This document shows, one piece after another, positions 55,784 through 64,000 of a stretch of DNA of 64,000 nucleotides. The notes beneath the pieces are model-generated. The model was given only the letters and a program-made list of their open reading frames with translations. It had not been told where the DNA came from and did no database searches. How positions within the stretch are numbered: position 1 is the stretch's first letter; each line of letters starts with the position of its first letter. Made by a program: the position numbers and the translations under genes. Origin of the DNA: Conoideocrella luteorostrata (Eukaryota > Ascomycota > Sordariomycetes > Hypocreales > Clavicipitaceae); assembly GCA_032433595.1 (NCBI GenBank), contig JASWJB010000139.1:40148-104147 (forward strand), in the 5' to 3' direction.

Positions 55784-56281
55784 GTCTGCTGACGGACGTA
55801 TGGATTGTCTGGAACAGTCCAAATGGAAGACGAGGGTTATCACTGCGCTTCGGCGTAGACAGAGCAAGTACTTCGAGATCTAAGACAGCACCTGCACGCG
55901 GTTAATCTTGAGAAGGGGGAAATATAAAAATAAATCAAGATACAAAAACAAACGGCGTGGGCATCACGGCAACTGAAGGAGGGGCTACCTAGTTAGTTAG
56001 TTCGCAAGCCGGTCCCTTTTGCTCAATCGCTCGTCAATCAATCTTACCGAGGCAAATGCTAGGTGTTGGGGTAACTAACACGTTAACTATAACTAAAGCT
56101 CGGACGGAGTACTCCGTACCCCATACAATGCTGCGGGGTGGGTTGAGAGTGATCTCACGGTTGCAATGAGCGTCCGCGGATTGATGCAACAGGTCATCCA
56201 CACACTGCGTATCAACAGTGCGACGCATTCTCCGACCGCCAATGCAACCGGACGAGAGCTGGTTTCGAACCCAGCCATGCA
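55784..56281. other. cefD1 upstream region, right border of the cluster
   Basis: About 500 bp with the cefD1 promoter. A perfect palindrome ACGGAGTACTCCGT lies at 56104-56117. No gene recognised; this is where the beta-lactam block ends. Confidence 0.45.
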
Positions 56282-56835
56282 GGGGACAATTTAACTGAGC
56301 CATGTCGTCCACATTGTCCAATTAACCCTTTTAATTCGAACGGCCACCACAGATGCAATTAAAGCTTATTATTAATAAAATCTATCTCCATCCGGGCATC
56401 ACTGGGCTTGCTTCCTGACTGCTTCACCTCCTCCCCATCGCTGAAACACACTGCCGCTCCGCTGGTTGGCTTTTGCTGGACTTTAACCTGCGCACGTTCA
56501 GTATTCAAGTTACATGAACAAGTTTCCGGATTCCGGGTTATTTCTTCATCATTCAAGTCCTTGAATTCTTCAGACTGTGGATCGTCCCCAGCGTTATGCA
56601 GTACAGCGCAGCCAGTTGTACAGTCATTGCTGTCATTAACAAATGTTGCCATTTTGATGGTGAAAGTGCTAAATGTGGTCAGTTGCACATGAAACAAATC
56701 TATTGCCTAAATAGCTATTTAAGCTTAATAATAGTTTTAGTTTTTTTTAGTTTTTTTAAATTATATTTTTAGTCGCTAAGGCATTAATCTGTTGCAGAGT
56801 TAATGCTACCTCGATGGCTCAGTTAAACTGTCCCC
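56282..56835. mobile_element. TIR-bounded short element (MITE or decayed DNA transposon)
   Basis: A 22-bp terminal inverted repeat: GGGGACAATTTAACTGAGCC plus AT at 56282-56303, and its reverse complement with one mismatch at 56814-56835. Between them are 510 bp, AT-rich on the right, with one small open frame (56359-56652). No clear target duplication was found, so superfamily and exact ends are open. Confidence 0.5.
56359..56652 (-). CDS. Hypothetical 97-residue protein inside the TIR element
   Basis: ATG at 56652; the frame continues upstream only with non-ATG codons. The product is acidic and polar ('NDCTTGCAVLHNAGDDPQSEE', later 'DGEEVKQSGSKPSDARMEID'), without signal peptide, membrane segment or a motif I recognise. 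It lies wholly between the inverted repeats and could be a leftover of a transposase gene or chance. Low confidence that it is translated. Confidence 0.25.
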   Translation of the reverse strand: MATFVNDSNDCTTGCAVLHNAGDDPQSEEFKDLNDEEITRNPETCSCNLNTERAQVKVQQKPTSGAAVCFSDGEEVKQSGSKPSDARMEIDFINNKL

Positions 56836-57249
56836 CGCTTGCCAGCCAACGTTGGCCAGACGGCCTTCTCCGTATAATTGTCCCCGGACACTATTGCGCC
56901 ACAATGGCGCAAATGATCGTCGCCAGCAAATAGGACTGCGTCGTGGTTTCAGCTGGCGGCAGCTTAATGTTGAGATAATTCGCCAACTCTATTTCACGGC
57001 ACTCCTACCACAATGGCGGCAGTACAGTGAACAATATGATCTATTCTTCACTCTGCCAAATACACAACACCCGCAATCCAAATGCATGCGAAAAGAATGC
57101 AATATAAAAAGCTTCTGGTCGCTTCATCTTCCGACCTCCCTGGTCCTCTATCCTGCCACACAAGTCAACTCTATCCTCGATTCCCTCCGTAACACCGATA
57201 TAATTCATTCATCCAATCCATCAATTGCCACGGCACAACGTCCCCAAGC
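56836..57249. other. Promoter side of the VOC gene
   Basis: About 410 bp without a gene. The last 100 bp before the ATG are pyrimidine-rich, as in fungal core promoters. Confidence 0.4.
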
Positions 57250-57723
57250 ATGTCTGACTGGAAGCCCCCATCTTTCGGCACCCCAGTCTGGATGGGCATA
57301 CCTGCCAAGAATGTCGCCCGAGGTACTTAATTAACACAATTGAACGGAAGCAACAGCCAATTTGGAAAACTAATGCGTGAAAAACATGGAGCCACCGAAT
57401 TCTACAAAAAAGTCTTCAATCTACCCCTGAAAGACCCCCAATCCGCGTCCAATGATTTACGTCTCTTTGACTTCTCCAAAAACGGTGTCAACATCACTGG
57501 TGGCATTCTCAAAGCCCCCGACTCTAGTGGAACATTTGACGTTGGCAAAGGGGGCGTTTGTTTGTCTTGGTTTGTCGAAGATTTAGATGCTTCTGCAAAG
57601 ACTGTTGAGGCGGCAGGTGGCAAGATGCTCACTGAGCAGATAAAGGAGGGAGAATGTGGTGTACTTCGGTATTTTGAAGATACCGAAGGCACGGTCGGAT
57701 CTATTTACATGTTAGTTAAGTAG
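57250..57723 (+). CDS. VOC-family (glyoxalase/bleomycin-resistance-like) protein
   Basis: Two exons, 57250-57322 and 57392-57723. The 69-bp intron (GTACTT...AACTAATGC...GGAG) joins 'PAKNVAR' to 'ATEFYKKVFNL'; 134 residues. The pattern 'WMGIPAKNVARATEFYKKVF' and the closing 'YFEDTEGTVGSIYML' are the beta-alpha-beta-beta-beta signatures of vicinal-oxygen-chelate proteins, with 'CLSWFVEDLDASAKTVEAAGGKM' starting the second half. Family members include lactoylglutathione lyase-like and antibiotic-binding proteins; the substrate here is unknown. It lies 1.5 kb beyond cefD1, outside the recognisable pathway, and need not be related to it. Confidence 0.8.
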
Positions 57724-58777
57724 ACGGGCATTATCATTCTCGTTGGGAAGATAGCCATGAAATGTAGCAACCTAAAACAAATTCGCCATTTGGGCTCAGA
57801 GCACACGAAAGAGACCGAAAGGCAGCAGTGCTGATGCTATCTTTGAGTATATAGGCTGGCCCGACAAGGCTATGGGCGATGGCAAGACACTGTCAGTGCA
57901 TAAAATCTATGGCAGAGGCTGAGAGGCTCACCTTAATTGCTAGGCCATGGCTGAGTTCAGCACGGTAATGTCACAACATTAACCATAATTTGAAGTCTCC
58001 GACGAGTCCAGAGTGTCTGATACTCTGAGCAGACTTGCAGGTGGCACGATCATTTCAACCATGTCATTCCTGGCTATCTCTGTGATCTTATGAAACCTAA
58101 CGCCAAGATCAACAGTGAGTTTGAAAATCGCAAATCGTGATAAAGCGTTGATGAGTGCCGTGCAACCGCTATTTTTCTTTTTCGTCTCTCATGGACTCAT
58201 CTCAACATAGAGAGAAAACAACAGATGGTTAGATACCGGCTATGCGCTTTGACCAACAATTCCTTGTCACAGTAATTTATTGCGGATTTGCGTTTCGTGG
58301 AAGCGTGCGGCGGCGTCCGTCCAACACAGCTATAAATTGGTGTTCGATAAACCTGTCCAGCGCGCCGCCTTCTTGACAAGATAGCGTCATTGCGGCTAAA
58401 AATTATATGCACATACATGAGATTTTAAGACACCAGCTAATCGCCGCCTCCGCTGCATCATTAGAACTGGGCCAACCATCCAGCAGTGAGCTGACAGGTG
58501 AGCTGATGACGAAGGGCCGGTCCGATGCGGCTCCTCCGACGTCAGATATTGACTTCTGCCCAAAAAAAAAATTGTCCCAAAGGTCACCCCGCCATTAGGA
58601 GCCAAAGTCTGCCCCGCCATGCGACACTCGAGCGTCTGAGTCAACAGCCTTGAAATCATCTCGAGTCATACTTAAAACCCAAGTCCAAACACAGCTGCAG
58701 GACGCTCTTCTTGCTCCAACATCCGAACCTTCGATCTCTAGAGGCTTATACATTTTGCAATACATCAATCCGTCACA
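57724..58777. other. Intergenic before tyrosyl-tRNA synthetase
   Basis: About 1 kb with no gene supported. It contains the TyrRS promoter; an A9 run is at 58562-58570. Confidence 0.45.
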
Positions 58778-60208
58778 ATGGCGTCCGACGCGAAAGCCGA
58801 CGAGAGGTTCGCCCTTGTTCGCGAGAACTTGGCGGAGATTCTGAATCCCGAGATTATTGAAACCATTCTCGCCGAGGGCAGAAGTCCAAAGATTTACTGG
58901 GGTATACACAGAACAAAACTGCATACCTAAGACTTAGAATCAGAACCACAGTCTAACGTCCAATTCGTTTATAGGCACCGCCACCACAGGTCGCCCTCAT
59001 TGCGGATACTTCGTCCCGGCTATCAAGATCGCCCAGTTTCTCGCTGCAGGCTGCGATGTTACCATTCTCCTCGCCGATATCCATGGATTTCTCGACAACT
59101 TAAAAGCACCAATTGAACTGGTTGAACAACGCGTTCACTTCTACCGTTATGTCATCACTGCTATCCTGGAAGCTGTTGGTGTTTCCACCGAGAAGCTGCG
59201 ATTCGTGCAGGGAAGCTCTTACCAAAAGAGCCCTGAATACATTATGGATCTCTACAAGCTTGCTTCGTTGGTATCAGAGCACGACGCGAAGAAGGCCGGT
59301 GCCGAGGTCGTCAAGCAGACTACCAATGCTCCCTTGAGTGGTCTGCTCTACCCTATTTTGCAAGTCCTTGACGAGCAGTACCTGGATGTGGACGCGCAAT
59401 TTGGTGGTCTCGATCAGAGGAAGCTGTTTACTGCTGCTAAGGATTGGCTCCCAAAAATTGGATACAAGGAGGTGAATTATTCGTCTCACGGCAAGTATGC
59501 ATACCATACGAAGGCTAATTGGGTTGGCAGCGCGCACATTTGCTGAACTCTCTAGTTCCTGGACTTCAGGGAGGGAAAATGAGCTCCAGTGACCAAGGTG
59601 AAATGCCCTAACTGGCTCGTACCGGAAAACAAGTGTCCGCTGACAGGTAATTAGACAGTAAGGTTGATCTACTAGATCCGCCCGAGGTCGTCGCCAAGAA
59701 GATCAAGAAGGCCGTTGCAGCCCCGCAAGTCGTCGAAGACAACGGAGTCCTGGCTTTTGTGGAGTATGTCCTGCTACCTGCGTCTGGTTTGAAGGGAGGG
59801 AAGAGAGCATTCACTATTGAGCGTGAGCGAGATGGTTTAGAGCCTCTTGTTTATGATAACATTGCCCAAATGCACGAAGATTACAGAAATGATAAGGTAT
59901 GCTTCGCCCATTCAGGGATTAGCGGACCTCACTAACACAGAGACGTATAGCTCACTCCTCAAATGCTCAAGCCAGCTGTTGCGAAGGCTCTAAACGAGCT
60001 TCTTGCTCCTATCCAGTCGGCCTACCAGGCATCCAAGGACTGGCAAGAGGTTGCCCTCAAGGCATACCCTCCGCCACCTAAGAAAGAGAAGAAAGTGAAG
60101 GATAAGGGCTCGCGCCACCCCGGCAAAGCTGCAGGTAATACCCCAGCAAGGGCAGAAGACGCAAAGGTTGACAGTACGGCTGCTGCGGTTGAAAATTTGA
60201 GCGTATGA
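58778..60208 (+). CDS. TYS1: Tyrosyl-tRNA synthetase, cytosolic
   Basis: Five exons: 58778-58901, 58975-59471, 59531-59597, 59655-59896 and 59951-60208. Introns are 73, 59, 57 and 54 bp; 1188 nt in frame, 395 residues (yeast Tys1 394). Class I catalytic motifs: '[11 protein letters not shown]' (HIGH equivalent) near residue 44 and 'GGKMSSSD' (KMSKS) at the exon 3 end; '[10 protein letters not shown]' contacts tyrosine. The end is a Lys-rich extension ('[12 protein letters not shown]') common in fungal cytosolic forms. It charges tRNA-Tyr for cytosolic translation. A housekeeping marker showing that the right flank is conserved chromosome. Confidence 0.95.
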
Positions 60209-60744
60209 TGGAGTAGGCAGGCTTTTGTGCATTGCGGGAAGATAGACATCATATTCTAGCGAAAATACCAACAGACAAGACAAGACAAGACAAGACAAAA
60301 TAAGACAAGACAAAGCAAGGTATCTCCGTCCCCGGCCCAAGAATGTCTTAGGAGTACCGGAGCGTGGGCTAAGAATTCATTAATAATTGACAGGGCGCCC
60401 ATTGGACAGCGCCGCAACCCGGCGACGCTTCTCTTGGTGTCAGCTCAGGGTCTCTCCGACTCTCGCCCGCCTACGAGCGGGTCCCATCGGCTTCCTCTGC
60501 CCCATCGCCACACCCAACAGAGAGCAGTTGAGCAGGTAGCGCCTTCTGTACGGAGTAGAGCCAAGCGCTATTATGTACAAGCTGCTGGGAGTGGATACCT
60601 CTCAGTGCCTCGTTCTGATTTCCGAAGCGCCTATCAATCTCGTGAATTTTTCTTCATTCATCTCGATACGAGGGTAAATCACCATATGCCCATCACTATT
60701 TCAGAAGGGCTTATTCTCGTTCATTTTCCAGCCACTCGCACACC
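60209..60744. other. Intergenic with (ACAAG)n simple repeat
   Basis: A pentanucleotide run of about nine imperfect ACAAG units lies at 60274-60320. A TACGGAGTA motif is at 60549-60557. The rest is the lipoyl synthase promoter; no gene recognised. Confidence 0.6.
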
Positions 60745-62064
60745 ATGGCGTCCGTAACTTCGTCCCTACACAGAGCGCAGGCACCCGTCCGAAGAGCCGT
60801 CTGCTGCACACCATCCATCGTGAGGGCTTTCGCCACAGTCCCTTCACCCAGCGACTCCAATAAACCAACCAAGCCGAAGCGCAAGACATACTTCAAGGAT
60901 TCTTCCGTTGCTCCCTTCTCCGATTTCATTGGTACCTCTTCCCCGGCTCAATCACTCTCCCCAACAGAGGCATATTCCCTTCGAACTGCCGAAGTCGGAC
61001 CAGCCGGTAAAAAGAGAACCATCACACGACTGCCCGAGTGGCTCAAAACGCCAATTCCAGCCGGCAATGAAAACTACAAGAGTATCAAGAACGATTTGCG
61101 AGGCTTAGGTCTCCATACGGTCTGTGAGGAGGCACGATGTCCTAATATTTCCGAATGTTGGGGCGGTTCTGATAAGAGCGCCGCTACTGCGACTATTATG
61201 CTCATGGGCGATACTTGCACGCGAGGATGTCGCTTCTGCAGCGTGAAGACGAATCGGGCGCCAGCCCCGTTGGATCCTCATGAGCCGGAAAACACGGCTG
61301 AGGCTTTGGCTAGGTGGGGTCTAGGATATGTTGTTCTGACAAGCGTTGATCGTGACGATTTGGCAGACGGGGGTGCCAGACACTTTGCCGAGACAATTCG
61401 GAAGATCAAGCAGAAGAGGTCGACATTGTTGGTGGAGGCTCTGACGGGAGATTTCAGAGGTGATCTTGACATGGTCAAGATTGTTGCCGACAGCGGACTG
61501 GACGTATACGCACATAATGTCGAGACAGTGGAAGCTTTGACGCCTTACGTTCGCGATAGAAGGGCGACTTTTCAGCAGAGCATAAAGGTTTTGAAGCATG
61601 CCAAGGATGTCCGTGGCAAAGAGGGTATTATTACCAAGACCAGTATCATGCTTGGTCTGGGCGAGCAAGAGCATGAAGTGATGGATGCCTTGAGACGTAT
61701 GGACATCCCCTTCTCCACACAACATATTTTATGTTCAACGCAGTCTCTAACATATGCCACAGAGCTCCGAAATGCAGATGTCGACATCGTCACTTTTGGC
61801 CAATACATGCGCCCTACGAAGCGTCATCTCAAGGTTGAAAAGTACGTTACCCCCGATGAATTTGAGATGTGGCGAGAACGCGCTATGGATATGGGCTTTC
61901 TCTACTGCGTGAGCGGCCCGCTTGTGCGGTCGTCGTACAAGGCTGGCGAGGTGTTTATTGAGAATGTCCTGCGCAAGAGAGCTAGTGGTAAAGGCGTCGC
62001 TGTTTCTGCAACTACAGACAAGGATATCGCGAAGACGGTGATGTTAGATGCGGAGGCTCGTTAA
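60745..62064 (+). CDS. LIP5: Lipoyl synthase, mitochondrial
   Basis: 439 residues in one exon. The N-terminus is basic and Ser/Arg-rich ('[15 protein letters not shown]...VRAFATV'), a mitochondrial presequence. The auxiliary iron-sulphur motif C-x4-C-x5-C is '[12 protein letters not shown]'; the radical-SAM motif C-x3-C-x2-C is 'CTRGCRFC'; the C-terminal 'RSSY' serine motif that binds the auxiliary cluster is present. It inserts two sulphur atoms into protein-bound octanoyl groups to make lipoyl cofactors of pyruvate and 2-oxoglutarate dehydrogenases. A conserved single-copy gene with nothing unusual. Confidence 0.96.
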   Translation: MASVTSSLHRAQAPVRRAVCCTPSIVRAFATVPSPSDSNKPTKPKRKTYFKDSSVAPFSDFIGTSSPAQSLSPTEAYSLRTAEVGPAGKKRTITRLPEWLKTPIPAGNENYKSIKNDLRGLGLHTVCEEARCPNISECWGGSDKSAATATIMLMGDTCTRGCRFCSVKTNRAPAPLDPHEPENTAEALARWGLGYVVLTSVDRDDLADGGARHFAETIRKIKQKRSTLLVEALTGDFRGDLDMVKIVADSGLDVYAHNVETVEALTPYVRDRRATFQQSIKVLKHAKDVRGKEGIITKTSIMLGLGEQEHEVMDALRRMDIPFSTQHILCSTQSLTYATELRNADVDIVTFGQYMRPTKRHLKVEKYVTPDEFEMWRERAMDMGFLYCVSGPLVRSSYKAGEVFIENVLRKRASGKGVAVSATTDKDIAKTVMLDAEAR

Positions 62065-62418
62065 AGGGGGCGGCTAAAGAGGAGCAACGACATATTAACG
62101 GGCGATGTATAAATTTTAATAATCTTTGGGGTTAACTAGCATTAACGGCGTTTCGGTCGATACAACGATAGAAAGATAGCGCCTTCAACAATGGCTCTCC
62201 TACCTTAACGGCTGCAAGCATTTATACAAGTGTATATGCGGTGTATTACATCTGCATTCAAGAGCCTATGCACAGTACGCAAGCTGTACTATATAAAAAT
62301 CTTCACGACTCAATCACAGCTCAAAACATGCTCAGAAAGCAAATGCTTAATTGATTTATTCATGACTGTCCACGTCACAGGGTATCATTTGTACCTGATC
62401 ATTAGTTGCACGTTTATC
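62065..62418. other. Intergenic between convergent LIP5 and SPOUT genes
   Basis: About 350 bp shared by two 3' ends; AT-rich, no gene recognised. Confidence 0.45.
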
Positions 62419-63492
62419 TCAACTTCTATCCCACAATCCCCTCAAAGCTGTGAGTGCAATAAGCATCGCCTCCTCTGTTCTAATTGTTCTGCTGCCCTGG
62501 TTCGGCAACACATTGACCCAATGATCAAATAGCTCCTTCGTTTTGGGGCCTTGGATCTCCATTTTAGCCAGTTCGTCGTCATTCATTGAAGCAAATTCCA
62601 GGCCCCGCGGTCCGCCAAAAACAATCAACATGTGCTTAAAATTGACAGCCTTGGACGAAGGAAAAGCTTTAGAGATGGGTGTTCCGCGCTCGGACGTGCC
62701 GATACTAATGTCATATCCGCTCTCATATGGGCTTTCAGTAAATACCGATGACAGGGAGCCACATCTACGGACAGTATAGCCCCAGTAATAGCCGCCTTCT
62801 GTTCTTGGTGCCTGTGGATCAACACATTGCGGATACTGGGACTGGTCCTCGGGGAAGAGCAGGGTTACTCGGGTCTTGGGCGGGATATCTTCCTCAATCT
62901 CGACAGGTTCGTCTAGGCCGACTTCGACAAGGGTTCCCTTGCCAGTGCTTGTCTTTCCGGTAACAGTAACGCCTTCACGGTAGGCAATCCATTCTTTCGG
63001 GTTGGGATGATGCGGCATATCCAGACTGGGAAGTAGGGCCGTCAATCGTAGATTCGGGTGAAGCGGGAACAAAGCCTTGCGCATGAACGGCGGCGCTTCG
63101 AGAAACGACAGGATGTGAGTGAGGAAGTGGCACGGGTCGGTGTCGCCAGTGTAGCCGGCTGTATCGGTCTGTCTTGGACGAGATGAGGCCGGTGAATCGT
63201 CGAAGACGACAACTTCGTCTACGGAGAACACGGCAAGGGCACGAGCAATTCGTCCTGGTGCCGTCATTCTTTGATCAGCTGTCGCAAGGCTTGAAGCAAA
63301 TTGTTAGTAAGGATGGAGTGAGATTTCCACAAAAGATTAGTGACTGGAGCGGTAGCCTACTTTGTAAGAATACTGGTTGGAATAGCAACAGAGACTGTCC
63401 AGTCTCTACCGCCCTCCAATGGAGTGAAGCACGCCGAGGGCTTGAAAGACGTTCTGTCGTGTTGGACATTGTGAGCCGTCTTTCGTTTCTGA
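62419..63492 (-). CDS. SPOUT-type RNA methyltransferase (C9orf114/SPOUT1 family), 5' end unresolved
   Basis: The main exon 63289-62419 and an upstream exon ending at 63361 are joined by a 71-bp intron (GTAGGC...TTACTAACAATTTGCTTCAAG). The join reads 'SFKPSACFTPLEGGRDWTVSVAIPTSILTN' then 'ARALAVFSVDEVVVFDD', typical of this family. Further motifs are 'HILSFLEAPPFMRKALFPLHPNL', 'YREGV', 'GYYWGYTVRR', 'HMLIVFGGPRGLE' and C-terminal 'GSRTIRTEEAMLIALTAL', the knotted SAM-binding core. The upstream exon seems to start at an acceptor near 63492 (GGGCTAACATCATAG). The first coding exon with the ATG lies further right and I could not place it in phase; an ATG at 63569 does not fit with a GT donor. Human relatives methylate rRNA or centromere-linked RNA. 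Confidence 0.8.
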
Positions 63493-63830
63493 CTATGATG
63501 TTAGCCCAAGCACCTTCGCTGAAAGCTCCAAGTACTACGTGCCTTATTTTTGCGCTCGTGAAATGACATGACGGTTTATATGCAATAATTAAATACACTT
63601 GGATAATCAAATTGTAGCGGTCGGTGAGACATGGGCCTACAGAAAAGTTGGGAGCAAAAAGTGAATACATCCGGCAGAAAAGCAGCCCACCACGACCACC
63701 GCCTTCTTGATCGGGGTACGCTCCACCACCTGTCGGTTGGTCAGCTAACGTGGGAATGACTTCAAGCTGTCCACCTGTCCTTACGCTTATCCATCGCATT
63801 TATGAAACTTCATCCACAACACTGATCAAA
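63493..63830. promoter_or_regulatory. Divergent region SPOUT gene / thioredoxin
   Basis: About 340 bp that must contain the first coding exon of the SPOUT methyltransferase gene (minus) and both promoters. A 174-residue minus-strand frame across it (63275-63799) crosses the SPOUT intron and is not a gene. Confidence 0.4.
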
Positions 63831-64000
63831 ATGAGCGGCCCTATTGATATCAAATCGCCTTCGGAGTGGCAGTCGCTTCTCTCCGGCACGTCTGTGGTCG
63901 TCACCGACTGTACGTTCGCCTGTATACTCCACCGCCAACCTCTGAGCTCCAGCTAACAGCTTACTCTGCTAATAGTCTACGCCGACTGGTGCGGTCCCTG
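63831..64000 (+). CDS. Thioredoxin-like protein, 5' part (cut by window end)
   Basis: Exon 1 is 63831-63909 ('MSGPIDIKSPSEWQSLLSGTSVVVTD'). A 66-bp intron (GTACGT...CTAACAGCTTACTCTGCTAATAG) follows, and exon 2 from 63976 reads 'FYADWCGP', the thioredoxin active site, up to the window end. The rest lies outside. The short N-terminus before 'VVVTDFYADWCGP' fits a cytosolic thioredoxin or a thioredoxin-PITH type fusion; which one cannot be seen. Confidence 0.85.

Noticed and set aside
56255..56280. tRNA-like T-arm (GCTGG...TTCGAAC...CCAGC)
   Set aside because: Loop and stem do not fit the 5-bp/7-nt T-arm on either strand, and no D- or anticodon arm could be placed at the right distance.
45520..56281. 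Search for penDE (isopenicillin N acyltransferase) in the cluster
   Set aside because: No frame or relic with the acyltransferase processing-site pattern was recognised; the cluster is of the cephalosporin type.
63275..63799. 174-residue minus-strand open frame
   Set aside because: Crosses the intron and exon of the SPOUT methyltransferase gene in the wrong frame.
1..64000. CRISPR arrays, bacterial operons, phage genes
   Set aside because: The window is fungal nuclear DNA; the only regular repeats are ankyrin coding units, LTRs and simple repeats.

Overview
The window is nuclear DNA of a filamentous ascomycete. The evidence is short introns (53-98 bp) with GT...AG ends and CTAAC/CTGAC-like branch points, fungal gene families (NACHT/ankyrin STAND protein, Zn2Cys6 regulator, DUF3632, fungal urea amidolyase), and Ty1/copia-like solo LTRs with 5-bp target duplications. 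The gene content (cephalosporin pathway of the Acremonium chrysogenum type) suggests a hypocrealean fungus; the species cannot be named from the sequence.

Left part (1-18163), a gene-poor accessory region. It holds an ankyrin-repeat pseudogene, a small tautomerase gene, a relic of a Zn2Cys6 regulator, four 'TGTTGGAAT...CCCACA' solo LTRs (a fifth lies at 16.7 kb), a second promoter-like repeat family and a NOD-like receptor (STAND) gene. The STAND gene has a prion-like motif and near-identical ankyrin repeats, and its 3' end is cut off by an LTR. A DUF3632 gene and a secreted guanyl-type RNase gene follow.

Urea block (18164-29950): urea amidolyase (-), a divergent Zn2Cys6 regulator (+) and a DUR3-type urea/H+ symporter (+). 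The promoters share GC-rich palindromic motifs and GATA sites. Together these encode uptake of urea and its ATP-dependent breakdown to ammonia and CO2.

Beta-lactam block (31335-55783): a cephalosporin gene cluster. The three-module ACV synthetase (pcbAB) is divergent from isopenicillin N synthase (pcbC). Then come the peroxisomal epimerisation pair cefD2 (CoA epimerase, C-terminal AKL) and cefD1 (acyl-CoA synthetase), the ring expandase/hydroxylase cefEF, and an MFS transporter downstream of cefD1 that resembles cefM. Between cefD2 and cefEF lies a relic that I read from the minus strand: a decayed homoserine-O-acetyltransferase-like gene, best explained as cefG (deacetylcephalosporin C acetyltransferase). 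It has several stops, frameshifts and a deletion, while one intron still has usable splice sites. It sits divergent to cefEF, as cefG does in A. chrysogenum. The 'early' and 'late' genes, on separate chromosomes in A. chrysogenum, are together here. The expected pathway is L-Aad + L-Cys + L-Val -> ACV -> isopenicillin N -> penicillin N -> DAOC -> deacetylcephalosporin C, probably stopping before acetylation. No penicillin acyltransferase gene (penDE) is seen.

Right part (56-64 kb): a short TIR-bounded element, a small VOC/glyoxalase-like gene, then conserved housekeeping genes: cytosolic tyrosyl-tRNA synthetase, mitochondrial lipoyl synthase, a SPOUT-type RNA methyltransferase, and the 5' end of a thioredoxin gene cut by the window edge.
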